Source of the DNA: Armillaria gallica
Taxonomy: Eukaryota > Basidiomycota > Agaricomycetes > Agaricales > Physalacriaceae
Length of the DNA: 64,000 nucleotides
Assembly (NCBI GenBank): GCA_037576215.1
Contig: JBANDB010000003.1
Location: 2,666,001 to 2,730,000, forward strand
Direction of reading: 5' to 3'
Position numbers and translations under genes: made by a program. Positions 12,201 through 22,792 of the stretch are shown here, in pieces. Numbering within the stretch: the stretch's first letter is position 1; each line of letters opens with the position of its first letter. Below the pieces are notes generated by a model. The model made no database searches, had not been told where the DNA came from, and saw only the letters and a program-made list of their open reading frames with translations.

Positions 12201-15200
12201 CTTGTCTCCTCCGTTTCGTGATGTTTCATCTCAGCCGACGCCTCGACCACCTGCACCACCCTTCCCACAGCCTGACACATTTGTGGCTCCTCCACCAGGC
12301 TTTCCACCTCCCCAGCCTATGCCCGTGCCTGAGATCCCCCCTCCACTTCCACCTCGATCTCCTCCCCCACATATGCCCGAGCCTCATGTGCCACCACCTC
12401 CGGAGTCGGTGTCAGAGCCTTCTGGATCTTCTTCTTCGGGAAGCTATTTCCTTGACAGGTTTGAAGACCTTTTAGATAACCTGAGGCGAGGTCAAACTAT
12501 TGCTCCTACTCCGCGACCTGCTCCCGGAACACGACCCTCGGTCCTTCAAGAACTCGACAATTTGATCTCTGGCCGACTTGAGAGCTCTCATGTAACGCCA
12601 CCAGAGCCCTTCAGAGGATTACGATTTGTTCCAGGTCTCAGACCTAGAGAGAGTGTTGAATCACTCTTGCAGACACGTCCAGCAACAGAGCCTCCTCCGA
12701 CTCAGTTTCCTGACTTGGGACCTCCTCGTCCCTCTGGACCAGCTCGCCCAAGAGCCCGACGGGGTCCTAGAGTGCCACGGCAGCCTCAGCCTCAGCAGCA
12801 ACCACAACAGCAGCAACCACAACCACCATACCAGCAGCCACGGCCATCATCACCGCCGACCTCTTTGCCACCATCTGCTATTCCTCCACCGCCAATCTTT
12901 GAGCGACAACCTGCAAGAGGACCTACTCCAAGGCCTGTTATAGTACGTATCTTCAAGGTTACCCGAGGGCACATATTTACAGATTTCTTTAGCCTACCAA
13001 CTTGTACGACGATGGCCCTGCTGACCGTACGCAATCTGCGCCACCTCCATCAAATCTGGGTCGCGATGACGACGTTCATGGGGAGAGTTGGTATAGACGT
13101 GTAAGTCTTTCTCTCGTGTAGTAAGTTTGTAACTAAATAGCCTGTTCAAGCGACAACCTGGTGGAGGCGATGGAGGTGATGCCGGACCTAGTGGACTTGG
13201 TTATGGTGCTCCGCCTCCTCCGATCTTCCCTCAACAGCCACCGGCAGGTCCTCAATATATGCCCATGCCTCCTGGACCTGTAAGAATTCAATTTTAAAGT
13301 TAAACTTAACACTAACGCACTGTGATGCTAGATCCGCGTGGATTTACCCCAGGAGTTCAATACTATTCTTGCCATTCTTCGAGTAAGGATCACTGTGAAC
13401 TTATATCGAGTGATCATTGTCTAAACGCACTCTTAGGAAAACCGATTGGCTCAACTTGCGACCGTAGATCAACAACGAGAACTCATGCGATATTTGCGAG
13501 GGCTAAACGGATGGCTGGAAAACGATGTCCAGGATCGACAGAACGAAATTCGAGGAGTGATTGCTCGAGTGGAGCAACTAGGCAACGAAATCCGTGGTTT
13601 GCGCAGCGGTGGACGTAAGTGTTTTTATGCCCACACAGTAACTCAAGGCTAATTAAATTGTAGGCCCTCCGTCTGATGGTTCTTCAAGCTCAGGTTCGTC
13701 AGACGGAAGCTCTCCCGACCGTGGGCCGGTACCTTTCCCCGCGCAAATACCTGGAATGCCGCCTGGTTTTGTTCCTGATGGTCAACAGGGTGCTCCTGGG
13801 CCACAAATGCCCCAGCCTGTGGTTCCCGAACAATATATCATTAATCAGCCTCCACCGGTTATTCCATTTGGTCAACCCCCCGCGCCAGTGATTCCTCCAA
13901 TGACGGGATACCCTCAGCCAGCACCTGTGATTCCTCCAATGGGATATCAGCCTACTCCTATAATTCCACCCATGAGTGGTTTTCCAATGCCCATGCCTGA
14001 ACCTGTCATTCCGGGGGGCATGGGTGGAATGCCGGGTATGGGTGGACCAGCTGAGCCATTCTATCCGCCTCCGGCACCGTTAACTACGTTCATTCAGGAA
14101 GATGCTAGTCCGTCAAGTAGCAGTGCGTCAACTTCACATTCGAGTGGATCAGGGTCCCCGCGTTCGGAAGCTTCTTCTGTTCACTACGTCCCGGCTCCTG
14201 GTATGACGGCACATGATGCTGGCCACCCTGGTACTCCTCATCCTGGCCGGGGTCCCAGTCCGCCCATTGTTACAGTTCCTACGGCTGTTCCGCATCCTAC
14301 AGGGACCGATGTCTCATATCACCCTCAGCCTGGTCCATCTGTACCTCCTGCAGGAGCTGTCCCTGCGCCACAGCCCACGATCATCATCAATCCTCCTCAA
14401 CAACAAGCAGGAATGCCTATGGGTCAAATGGGTGTACCGATGGGACCCCCAGGAACTATGCCACCTATGGTGCCAATGCCTCCACCGCCGATACCACAGC
14501 CGCAAACCATTGTCATCCAGCCATCGAGATCGGAATCTAGCTCGGGAGGATCATATAGCTCGCCTCGATCGCGAAGGTCGCGCAGATCACGCTCGGGGTC
14601 TCCCCGCTCAGGACGATCTCGCTCTCGTCCCCGATCACGACGTCCCCGTTCCCGTTCCCGGTCGCGGTCGCTTACCCCTCCGCCTGCGCCTGCTCATGCG
14701 CCTGTAGTGGTGGTGCCTCGCTCGCGCTCGTCTCGCAGCAGCAGGAGCTCTCGCTCTCGCGGAAGGTCTCGCGAAAGATCCCCTCATGCAATGCCGCCTA
14801 TCATCGTTCCAGGAGGCGCTCCGCTTCCCATACCAGGTCAACCGCTAGCGCCAACTGGTCCAATCATTGTGCAACAGCCAAGTCGTAGCCGCAGTCGAAG
14901 CCGAAGCAGCAGTAGTCGCGGCGGCTACCAGCACACTCCTGTCCAACCCATGATTCCGTTTCCGCCACAGACTCAGCCAACGATAGTTATGGCTCCATCT
15001 CAGCCTACGCCCGGCACAACTTTCCTTCCTCCGCCAACGCAGCCAACGCAGCCCATAATTGTTCCAGGAAGTAGAAGTTCAAGAAGCTCCAGGAGCAGCA
15101 GGACACGCCGTGGGCGATCTAGATCGCGATCGTCTTCCCCGCGTCACACTCAGGTCGTGATTCCGGGTCGAAGTCGGAGTCGAAGTCGAAGTCGAAGCCA

Positions 15201-18200
15201 TTCTCCTGCTGCACCGATTATTATTCCGGGTGTGCAGACCCAGCTACCGCCACAGCCACTACCTACTCAGTACCCTCCTCAGGGAACCCAATATGTACCG
15301 GTTCCTGGGTTCCCAAGTCAGGCGCCGACTCAACTTCCCATACCACCCCCTACGACAGCTCCCATAATCGTCCAGGGGAGCAGATCGAGGTCAAGCGGAT
15401 CGAGAAGGCGTCATTCTAGAAGCCCACGCCGTCCCATAATCGTCCAGGGGAGCAGATCGAGGTCAAGGAGCAGATCGAGAAGGCGTCATTCTAGAAGTCC
15501 ACGCCGCAGGCGCGGATACTCCAGGAGCCCACGAAGGAGGTCAAGAAGTCGGTCAAGGACTAGATCAAGATCGAGAAGTAGATCCAGACATAGACCAAGA
15601 AGACGACGAAGCAGACACCGAAGTGTATCAAGTGACTCTGATAGTGGTCGTAGGCGCAGCCGTAGCCGCCATCGCCGCCGCCGCCGCAGTCCGCATCGTC
15701 GTAGCAGAAGTCGTTCCGGAGATTCGCGCCGTAGTTACTCTCCGCGCCGCAGTTATTCTTCAAGGCGCGGTTCTCCCAGTCGCGGTCATCCGTCTCGACC
15801 ATCGGAATATGTAGACCATCCCATTGAACCTCATTATCCACCAGTTGTAGTTACAGGCCATCCTCCTGGCCCTTCTGACCATCCCCTTCCTATCCCATTC
15901 CATGATCCTAGTCATGGTGCACCACATACGGTGATTGTGCCTTCCCGTTCAAGACCCCAATCCCGATTGCATTCTCGATCGCCTTCCCGATCGCCTTCTC
16001 CGCCGTACACATATGTACCGACGGTTGTGGTGCCGCCCAGTCGAAGTGGTAAGTTCTTGTTTAGTGTCTCAGAGTCTCTTTTATTCACCATTGATTTAGG
16101 TTCACGGTCCTCGACCACCTATAGAAGACATGAGCCTGGAGTACCCACGTATGTACCTGCTCCACCTGTTCACGAACTACCAGTACGAAGACCTGGCGAT
16201 GTAATTCATGATGAAAGTCGTGCTCCAACACGGGCGCCAACTCGTATCGCGCACTCTCCATCTCGTCCTTCAAGTCGTGTCGCGTCACCCACTCGGTCCT
16301 ACGCTCCGTCTCATACTGGCACTCGCATTCATACACCCTTCGAAGATGACTATGACGATGGACATAGATATGTTCCTCCCGAACCCTCGCATACACACGG
16401 ACCAGGAGCGCATGGTCATGAACCGCCCATTGGCCCCCATGAAGTTCCTTATGGTGCACCTCCCCCTCACGAGCGACCGATTGTGCCACATGAAGGTGTC
16501 CATGGAATCCCTTTTGTTCCTCATGAAGTCCCTCGTAGGTCACCAAGTCTTCCTCGCACAGTCCCGCCTGGGGATATCTCACGAGGAGCTAGCGTGTCTC
16601 CCGATACATCTGCTATCCCTCATGTAGTACCTCACCATGAAGATGAGCTTCCTCGCGAATCATCACCACGCCAGGTCCCACCTCCAACTCATGGTATGCC
16701 CTCCCGAGCAGCATCCCATGCGCCCACTCGAGCGGCATCTCGTGCGCCCACTCGAGCGGCTTCCCGTTCACCGTCTCCTGGACGGTCCCGTTCTGCAACT
16801 CCTAGACCTCATTCGGAAACACCTAAACCAATACCCACACCGGGTGGTTCGGGAGGCTCGTATCGCAGTATTACCCCGCCTCCTGACCCCATGGCACCAA
16901 GACCAGGTTCACCACCAAGAGAAGGTGAAGCAGGATCGAGAGGTGGTTATCCAGAATCAATAGGAGATGTTCCAGGATCGAGAGGCAGTGATCGGGAGGC
17001 GAGAGGTGGTGATCCGGGATCGAGAGGGGATCATCCAGGATCGAGAGGCAGTGAGCCGGAGAGAGTAGGGGATCCAAGGTCGAGAGGAGGAGATCAAACG
17101 CAAGGCATGGCGACTCCCGTTATTGATCAAGCGATCGCTGAACGATTTGCTAATCTTGACGAGCTGGAGGGCAGATTACAGGATGTCGCGAGACATGCCG
17201 ATGAGGCGGAGACCAGTCGCGATAATCGGTTTATGGAAAGCGAAGGTGAACGTGATCGAATCTTCGAAGATGCCGAGCGTCGCAGGAATGCTGAAGCGCA
17301 AGAAGCTCGTGAAGCTTTGTTGAGTGCAATTGAAAGCCGGCTCGAGGCCCCACCTCAGCCCCCTGCTGTTGAGCCTGTTCCCGATGTCCCTCCATCTCCA
17401 CCACCGCCGCCACCCGAATCAGTGCGTGAAGATGACGGTCTCTCGCTGCATTCTATCCAGGCTGCGACCCAGGAAGCGATGTCCAGGCATTCCGAGGATC
17501 TCCGAGATATCGTCAAGATGGAGAGAGATGAGATGAGGGCCGAATTAGAGAGAGAAAGGGAGCAGCATGAACAAGAGCGTGCGCAAGCTCGGGAAGACAT
17601 TGAACGTTCGAGGGCGGAACTAGACGCCGAGCGAGCCAAGGTGGCTGAGGAGAAGGATGCGAGGATACGTGAGTTGGAGGAGGAAATGGCTAAGATGAAG
17701 GAGGAAATGGAGGCTGAGAAGGCCCAACGGGAGACTGAGTTTTTGCAACAGCGTGAAGAGGCGAGCAAGGAGCTGACAGATGGATTCACTGGTTTGAATG
17801 CCGGCTTGGAGGCTCTGCAGAACTTGATGAATGAGCAAAAACAGTGCTGTGAAGAAAAGAAGGCACTGAATGAGCAGCGCTGGGCGGAGAAGGAAGAAAG
17901 GAGGAACAACAAGAAGGGAGATACGGATGAGATGTTAATTCTGTTGAAGCGGATTGACGAGATGGTCAATGAGTGTCGGGAAGAGCAGAAAGCGGCCAAG
18001 GAAGCTGCTGAGGGCAAGCCTGGTGAGTTGCTTTCGCGTTTATATTTTCTTGAGCTTATGCCCCTTCTCTTAATAGGACTGGAGGATATTATCGAACAAC
18101 TCAAACAGCAGAATCAGGAGCAGCGAGAGCTTCTGCAGTCGCTTTCTGAGAGTGAGTATCGATTAATGTGTTGTGGTCGTATAGAGATTGACTTATTGTT

Positions 18201-18946
18201 CATAGATTGGCTGACTGAGTGTGCTCGACACCATCAAGAGACTGTTGATGCGGTTCGCCAAACTGCGAATGAACAAGTGCCGTTCAATGTCCAAGGGGTA
18301 AGATTGCACAAGTTTATTGTCCTCCGAATCTATACTGATTACTCGTCTGTAGTACCTTGATGAGTTCAGTAAGGCATTGGCATCTGAAGTCCGTATTTTG
18401 CTTGGTGAAGTAGGAAAACTCCGAGAAGAGCGACGTGGACTTCAACAGTATGTCTTAATTATCATTCCAACTATCATCTATCTAACTAGATATTCTCAGT
18501 GAAATCGGTTTCTTGCTGACCACAAGGTCCAAGTATGGTCCTGGAGGTGAATTCGATGCTGATTATATGCCTCCTTCCGCCGCCCCTCCACCGCCGCCAC
18601 CACCACCGCCCGAGCCGATGCCGCCTCCAGAAGTTCCTCCCGCACGACCTGGTTGGAGGACCGTCAATGTGCGGCCCAGCAAGAAAAAGAAGAGAGATAG
18701 TGGACCGCCACCTCCTGCTGCACCTCCACCTGGACCGGATCCACGCGCCCAAGTGCGTTCATGGGCGCAATGGCATCGTGAGTAGTCGAATGTTTAGCGT
18801 TTCGAGCACGTGAACTGAAATCTTCCCTAGCTGAGCCAGGATTTGTACCCACTCCTCCGACCATCGAGCCTCAGTTACTCGTCCCTGATCAAGGTAGTCC
18901 GGGGTTGTTTGGGCCAAGGTCACCACGAGGATCGATCATGCGTTAG
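6232..18946 (+). CDS. Giant PH-like, Ser/Pro/SR-rich, coiled-coil scaffold protein
   Basis: Seventeen exons: 6232-6349, 6395-7602, 7657-8027, 8080-9134, 9188-10824, 10885-12942, 12993-13100, 13151-13279, 13332-13382, 13437-13614, 13664-16048, 16100-18022, 18077-18151, 18206-18297, 18353-18447, 18500-18777, 18831-18946. They sum to 3,958 codons with consistent phases. Order of regions: Ser-rich N-terminus with YTGSGTYTG repeats; a PH-like domain at about residues 443-570 (HIGTLYYLNVHTAPPYYWQ, VPFWMVYGDGVERLATES, ending RQRWVNRIWEAVN); some 2,000 residues of Ser/Thr/Pro repeats; short helices (FDDLDNLANEIRAYDQNRED, VDLPQEFNTILAILR); an RS-rich stretch encoded at about 14.5-15.8 kb; GSRG repeats at about 17.0 kb; a long charged coiled coil at about 17.1-18.45 kb; and a Pro-rich tail. 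The C-terminal motif VPFNVQGYLDEFSKALASEV looks strongly constrained. I know similar uncharacterised proteins from other mushrooms. A membrane- or cortex-bound scaffold is an inference from PH plus coiled coil; nothing catalytic is visible. Confidence 0.82.
6601..6670 (+). repeat. Short in-frame repeat encoding Y-T-G-S units
   Basis: Imperfect 12-18 nt repeats of the type tatacaggct / catacaccgg encode SYTGSYTGSGTYTGSGTYTG inside the scaffold gene. A related SYT/GSYT cluster recurs at about 9030-9110 (NGSYTPSGSYTTLSGSYTSG), in the exon following the PH-like domain. Confidence 0.7.
9541..9615 (+). repeat. 15-bp coding minisatellite, five units
   Basis: Five tandem 15-bp units (ccctcggttaaggag with single substitutions) encode PSVKE repeated five times, the last ending PSVKD. 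Units 2 and 3 are identical. Being a multiple of three, copy-number change would lengthen or shorten the protein without a frameshift. Confidence 0.9.
15361..15507 (+). repeat. Tandem 72/75-bp duplication in the RS domain
   Basis: Positions 15361-15432 and 15433-15507 are near-identical direct copies (both start cccataatcgtccagggg and end in ctagaag.ccacgccg). The second copy differs by an extra in-frame codon and a few substitutions. Each encodes PIIVQGSRSRS...RRRHSRSPRR. The closeness of the copies suggests a recent slippage or unequal-exchange event. Confidence 0.9.
16921..17094 (+). repeat. GSRG/PGSRG-encoding degenerate repeats
   Basis: Roughly 24-36 nt imperfect units (ccaggatcgagaggcag and variants) encode a run of PGSRG-, SDREARGGD- and GDPGSRG-type peptides just before the coiled coil. 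They form a flexible, charged linker. Confidence 0.75.
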
Positions 18947-19146
18947 GCGCGGTGTTTGTGCATCATGATATTATTAGACTTTTTGCTTTCATCTATGATA
19001 ATTTACGCTCATCTCATGACATGTTTTATACCGTTCATTGCTTATACCGGTATCCATTTATTCCCTCAGGTTATATTTTCTTGTCTCGTATGTACATTGC
19101 TAAAAAAAAATTTAATGTTGTTTCCACTCCCCAAGCTGTAAGCGAT
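18842..19146 (+). repeat. Repeat copy A: last exon and 3' flank of the scaffold gene
   Basis: This is the functional copy: it contains the last coding exon (ending in the TAG at 18944-18946) plus 200 bp of 3' flank. It is matched along its length by copy B at 20100-20401. Confidence 0.85.
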
Positions 19147-19340
19147 AGCATCTGAGCTGAGCCATGTCTGGCCTGCCGTCGGTATGCTTTTCTTAGGCCT
19201 CGGTGTCGACCGTTCTAAGGGCTCCAAGCTTGGAGTGAAATTTTCAACAACGGTTGATTTACGGGACGCACACCAGTTGAGGACTCGGCCCACCTCTTCC
19301 CATGCCTCCAGACCGTCCATCTTCCGCAGAAAAAAAATAA

Positions 19341-19365
19341 CCACCTTGGGACTTGCCCAAGGTGG
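19341..19365. repeat. Perfect 10-bp inverted repeat (hairpin)
   Basis: ccaccttggg, a 5-nt loop (acttg) and cccaaggtgg form a perfect stem. It follows an A-rich run (aaaaaaataa). It could form a hairpin in RNA from either strand; it lacks the T-rich tail of a bacterial terminator and its role here is unknown. Confidence 0.6.
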
Positions 19366-20099
19366 TAATTCCGGCAATCCCAGGACTCCGACGCCCCATC
19401 GACCACCGTGTTGTGCCCTGTATTCCATTCTCTGTTTCTGGAAATTCTCTCCCTACTACTTACTTCCCCAATCTCGCATGCGTTAAGACTACAAAATCAC
19501 GTCAAATTTATTTGTTTACAACATAGTCGACTACATACTGATCTTCTGCATTTCCCCGTCTCCTGTTAGTTTTATTCGACCCCTTTGCGTCGTCCTCACC
19601 ATTTTGACAAAGTCAGCTACATCGGCACACGCAGAACTGACGCTTACGGCGAAATTTAGGCTTGTCGCACGGCGTCGATTTCAGGATTTTGGGCCTTGGA
19701 TTTCACCACCTAAATTGATGCCCGATATCCGCATTTTCGTGCATTTCAAGTTCTGCCCAAAGTCGGTGCTACAAGACTTACTGCAGGGTTCCTCTTCACG
19801 ACGCCGCATGGCTTTGATTTCGGAATTTTGGCCATTTCTTTGACTCCAAAAACACGTCTCTGGACCGGTGCGAAAGTTCTAGTACGCAGATGGCGATTCG
19901 CTTCTTCTTCACTCTCCTTCAGGCGTCGATATCGATCTTGAAGCCCGCCGTGGCCGAATACAAATCTGGTAGATCCCGCTAAAAATACAAACAGACATGT
20001 AGCATGCGAGGCTTCTCCATGTTGCTCCCCGCAGCGAGCCGACCTCGATAATTGCGCCTTGATCCGAGGTCAATATGTAAAATAAAAGTTAAAAATATG

Positions 20100-20401
20100 T
20101 TTGTATCCACTCCTCCGACCATCGAGCTCCGAGCCTCAGTTGATCAAGGTAGTCCGGGGTTATATGGGCCAAGGTTACCACGAGGATCGATCATACGCTG
20201 GGCGCGCGGTCTGTTTGCGGTCTGTACGCATCTTGTTAGACTTTTTTCTTTCATCTACGATAATTTACTCATGATATTCTTTATACCATTCATACGTTGA
20301 TTAACATTGCCTCTACCGGTATGCATTTATTCCCTCAGATTGTGTTTTCTTGTTCCGTATGGCAATTTTAACATTGTTTCCACTGCCAAGCTGTAAGCGA
20401 T
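20100..20401 (+). pseudogene. Decayed duplicate of the scaffold-gene 3' end (copy B)
   Basis: The segment aligns end to end with 18842-19146. Shared landmarks in the same order are actcctccgaccatcgag, gatcaaggtagtccgggg, ccacgaggatcgatcat, tttattccctcag and aagctgtaagcgat. Small insertions (ctccgag after the first landmark) and losses break the reading frame, and the stop codon TAG reads CTG here. Upstream exons are absent, so it cannot encode a protein. Because it includes non-transcribed-looking 3' flank and is direct and adjacent, a local DNA duplication is more likely than retroposition. Confidence 0.85.
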
Positions 20402-20658
20402 TATGCTTTTTGTGCGTCATGGGTGGAGATTAGGTGGTGGGCATATATGGTTCCGTCCGTGTTTTGATCAGGGGCCCGGCGCAATTTGACGGGTAACTCT
20501 AACTCGGACATATATGATTCCGTGCTCCTACTAATACTATGACCTCGCACCCAATCCGTACTGACCCTCTTCACTTTTCCTCACTGGCGTCGTAGTAATT
20601 ACTTGGTAATTCTCTATTTTCCTCGCTGTTCGTCGCTCACTCGACTTTCCAGAACATT

Positions 20659-21814
20659 ATGGCCTCGCTCATCGTACCCATGGAACTCGTCGACAACATG
20701 TTCGACGAGCTGGACACCCCGGGGGACCTCTTTTCTTGCTCTGTCGTGTGTCGCAACTGGCATGCGTTCGCCCAGGCGCGGCTGTTCTCTCGTATTCAGC
20801 TCGATTCCAGCTACGGCAAGCCTCCTGTGAATACTGTGCACAAGTTCTACCAGCTGCTCTCGGCGTCACCACATATCGCATCGCACGTCAGGGAGGTGAC
20901 CATATGCGTGCGGGCCCTCGATTGTGACACCAAAATACCATGGGTGCTGTCCAGGCTTTCGAATCTCAGGAGCCTGAAGATCCGGGGTAGCGGTCGCGTC
21001 GTCTGGGAAAACATACCTCTGGACATCCGAGCGGCGTTAGAGACAGCAATCACCCGTGTTCCCCGCCTTGAACTCAATTCGCTTGTTTTCTCCGGCGACA
21101 TGCAGCGAATCTTCTCACTGTTTGCCAAGTCGACGGTGTTAACGGATCTTGCGTTGTTCCAGATCCTTCCACGAACACCTGTACCCGTGGACGTGTTGGG
21201 TGGTCCGGTGACACAGGGTATTCGCTTGCGCTCACTATCCCTCACGCTCAAACCTGAGGCCCTGACGGACGCATTGCACGTCCTCAGGGCCAGTATCGAC
21301 GCGTCGGAGCTTCGACACTTGGCGGTCCACACTTATTCGTGGTGGGACAACAAGGCATTGCAGGAGTTTTTGAAGATTCCTACTCTCGAGTCGCTCTCCT
21401 TTGCGCCTGCTTCTCCTCTTTGTGAGTTTTGGCTCTTCCATTTTCACTTGTTCCACTAACATCTCGAAAGCGTACAATGAACCGGCAACATTTTCTTGCG
21501 TTCGTCGAATAAGCCTGAGGACTTGCGTTTTGTCCGAGCTTCCTTGGTCTCTCTCAAGCATCGTTGCGTGGTGGACAGAGCTTTTCAGCCAGTCTGAGAT
21601 GCGAATGCTTGAGGAGGTCAATTTGGAGCTGGTGACCAAGTCTTTACTCAATCTTGAAGACAAGATGTGGGCGGACCTCGACGCTGCATTGGCACGGTTG
21701 CCTGTCAAGAGGGTGGTGGTAACCGCTAAACATCCTCGAGTGAGCGATAGGGCCATTGAGCACGCGTTCCCTCAGCTTAGGCGCGCGGGTGTGCTGGACG
21801 TGTCGGGGAATTAA
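20659..21814 (+). CDS. F-box protein with LRR-like C-terminus
   Basis: Two exons (20659-21421, 21471-21814) encode about 368 residues. The N-terminus is an F-box-like motif: VPMELVDNMFDELDTPGDLF, SCSVVCRNWHAFAQARLFSR. The rest has the irregular leucine-rich pattern usual for mushroom F-box proteins (LSRLSNLRSLKIRG, IRLRSLSLTLKPEALTDALH, LRHLAVHTYSWWDNKAL). Such proteins present substrates to SCF ubiquitin ligases, but this family is hugely expanded in Agaricomycetes and individual targets are unknown. The start is the first ATG in frame and sits right before the F-box. The gene is unrelated at sequence level to the F-box pair at 57-61 kb. Confidence 0.82.
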
Positions 21815-22792
21815 TTTTTGTTATACATACCGGTGGATCTCTTTACGTAGGATGTATTTTGGGACTTAACTTCTTAGGATATACGGTATATTTTGGGTTT
21901 ATGTTGTAGGATATATTGTAGGGTACATCTTTGGTCTGTTGTGGTAGGGTATATCTCGTCTGTCAATGATACTAATGGTTATTTGGGTCAATTGTTACGC
22001 AAAATGTAATTTTGTCCTTACGGATCCAGCCGAAAGGCAGGGACAGGGCAGGAGAAGAGCATGCAAGATCAAAGTTCGGAATAAAAGAAGCTCGGGGGAT
22101 GAATGGGCTTCGTGCGTAAAAAAAGACTCTCACTAAAAGCACGAAAATGTGAATTTCTTGTGTTCTTACGTATCCCGCTCCCGGGAAGCAAGCTGGGTGA
22201 TATGAGATGAGATTTTGATCCAGCTTTTGACCTCCGCAAAATGAGATTCCGTTACAATAGCAAAGCTGAGGTTGAATTTCATCTTTCTAACTATCGTCCT
22301 TGCATTGCGATTGGCGGAGAAATGGTCACCTGCCAGGAGTGAGAAGGAAGGGGCAGAGCAGAAGGAAGAACAATAGATACGCTAGAACCAATGTTCGGAA
22401 TAGAGTATGTCACCTCTCCGGGCGGAATGGGTTTCGTGCGTAAATAGGTGCAAAGAGCCAAGACACCCTTTTCATCGAGAACGCAGCAGTGGAGTCATTC
22501 TACGTGTGTAAAACGCTACTGACTGCCCTACCTGCATCTTGCCGCAAGGTTGCGAAAATTCATTGTCTTCTCCCCAAGTTCCTACCCATAGAACATCACT
22601 ACTCTGAACGTAGATCAGATAAGAACCTTCTTGTGGGATCTTCGGACTTTGGGAGGTGAAATTTCGAAACTTCAATGCTTGGACTCAGAAGCCTCCGTGG
22701 GTAGGATATCCATGATTAGACTCTGCTATTTTCAGCCTCCAATCATAGCAACGAATCCAATTAACAGCGAGATAACTTATCGATATATCAAG
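21815..22792. other. Intergenic region with diverged repeats
   Basis: No gene was found. The first 150 bp carry short imperfect repeats of the type taggatata / tagggtatat (about 21845-21960). Two blocks about 310 bp apart share ttcggaata followed by aatggg(c/t)ttcgtgcgtaaa (about 22075-22120 and 22395-22446), which suggests an old tandem duplication or two copies of a small dispersed element. Confidence 0.5.

Larger units (their letters stand above)
18947..20658. other. Intergenic region with duplicated gene tail and spacer
   Basis: This 1.7 kb holds the 3' flank of the scaffold gene, a 953-bp spacer (19147-20099) that I could not assign, and copy B of the gene tail. The spacer contains a hairpin at 19341-19365 and two similar strings (gatttcaggattttgggcc near 19678 and gatttcggaattttggcc near 19816). 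A minus-strand open stretch of about 100 codons (19428 down to 19130) covers the hairpin but has no recognisable homologue and probably is not a gene. Confidence 0.55.

Noticed and set aside
9196..13104. Separate large Ser/Pro-rich gene
   Set aside because: Its frame continues upstream through a clean intron (9135-9187) and downstream through 12943-12992, so it is an internal part of the scaffold gene.
15560..18104. Long minus-strand open frames (for example 18104-17355, Ser-rich)
   Set aside because: They are antisense shadows of the coiled-coil and RS coding sequence; low stop frequency follows from the codon bias of the plus strand.
19341..19365. Bacterial-type terminator
   Set aside because: The stem is perfect, but there is no T-tract after it and the surrounding genes are eukaryotic; kept only as an inverted repeat.
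19066..19428. Minus-strand 120-codon frame over the hairpin
   Set aside because: No start context, no homology, and half of it lies in the duplicated 3' flank, so I do not call it a gene.
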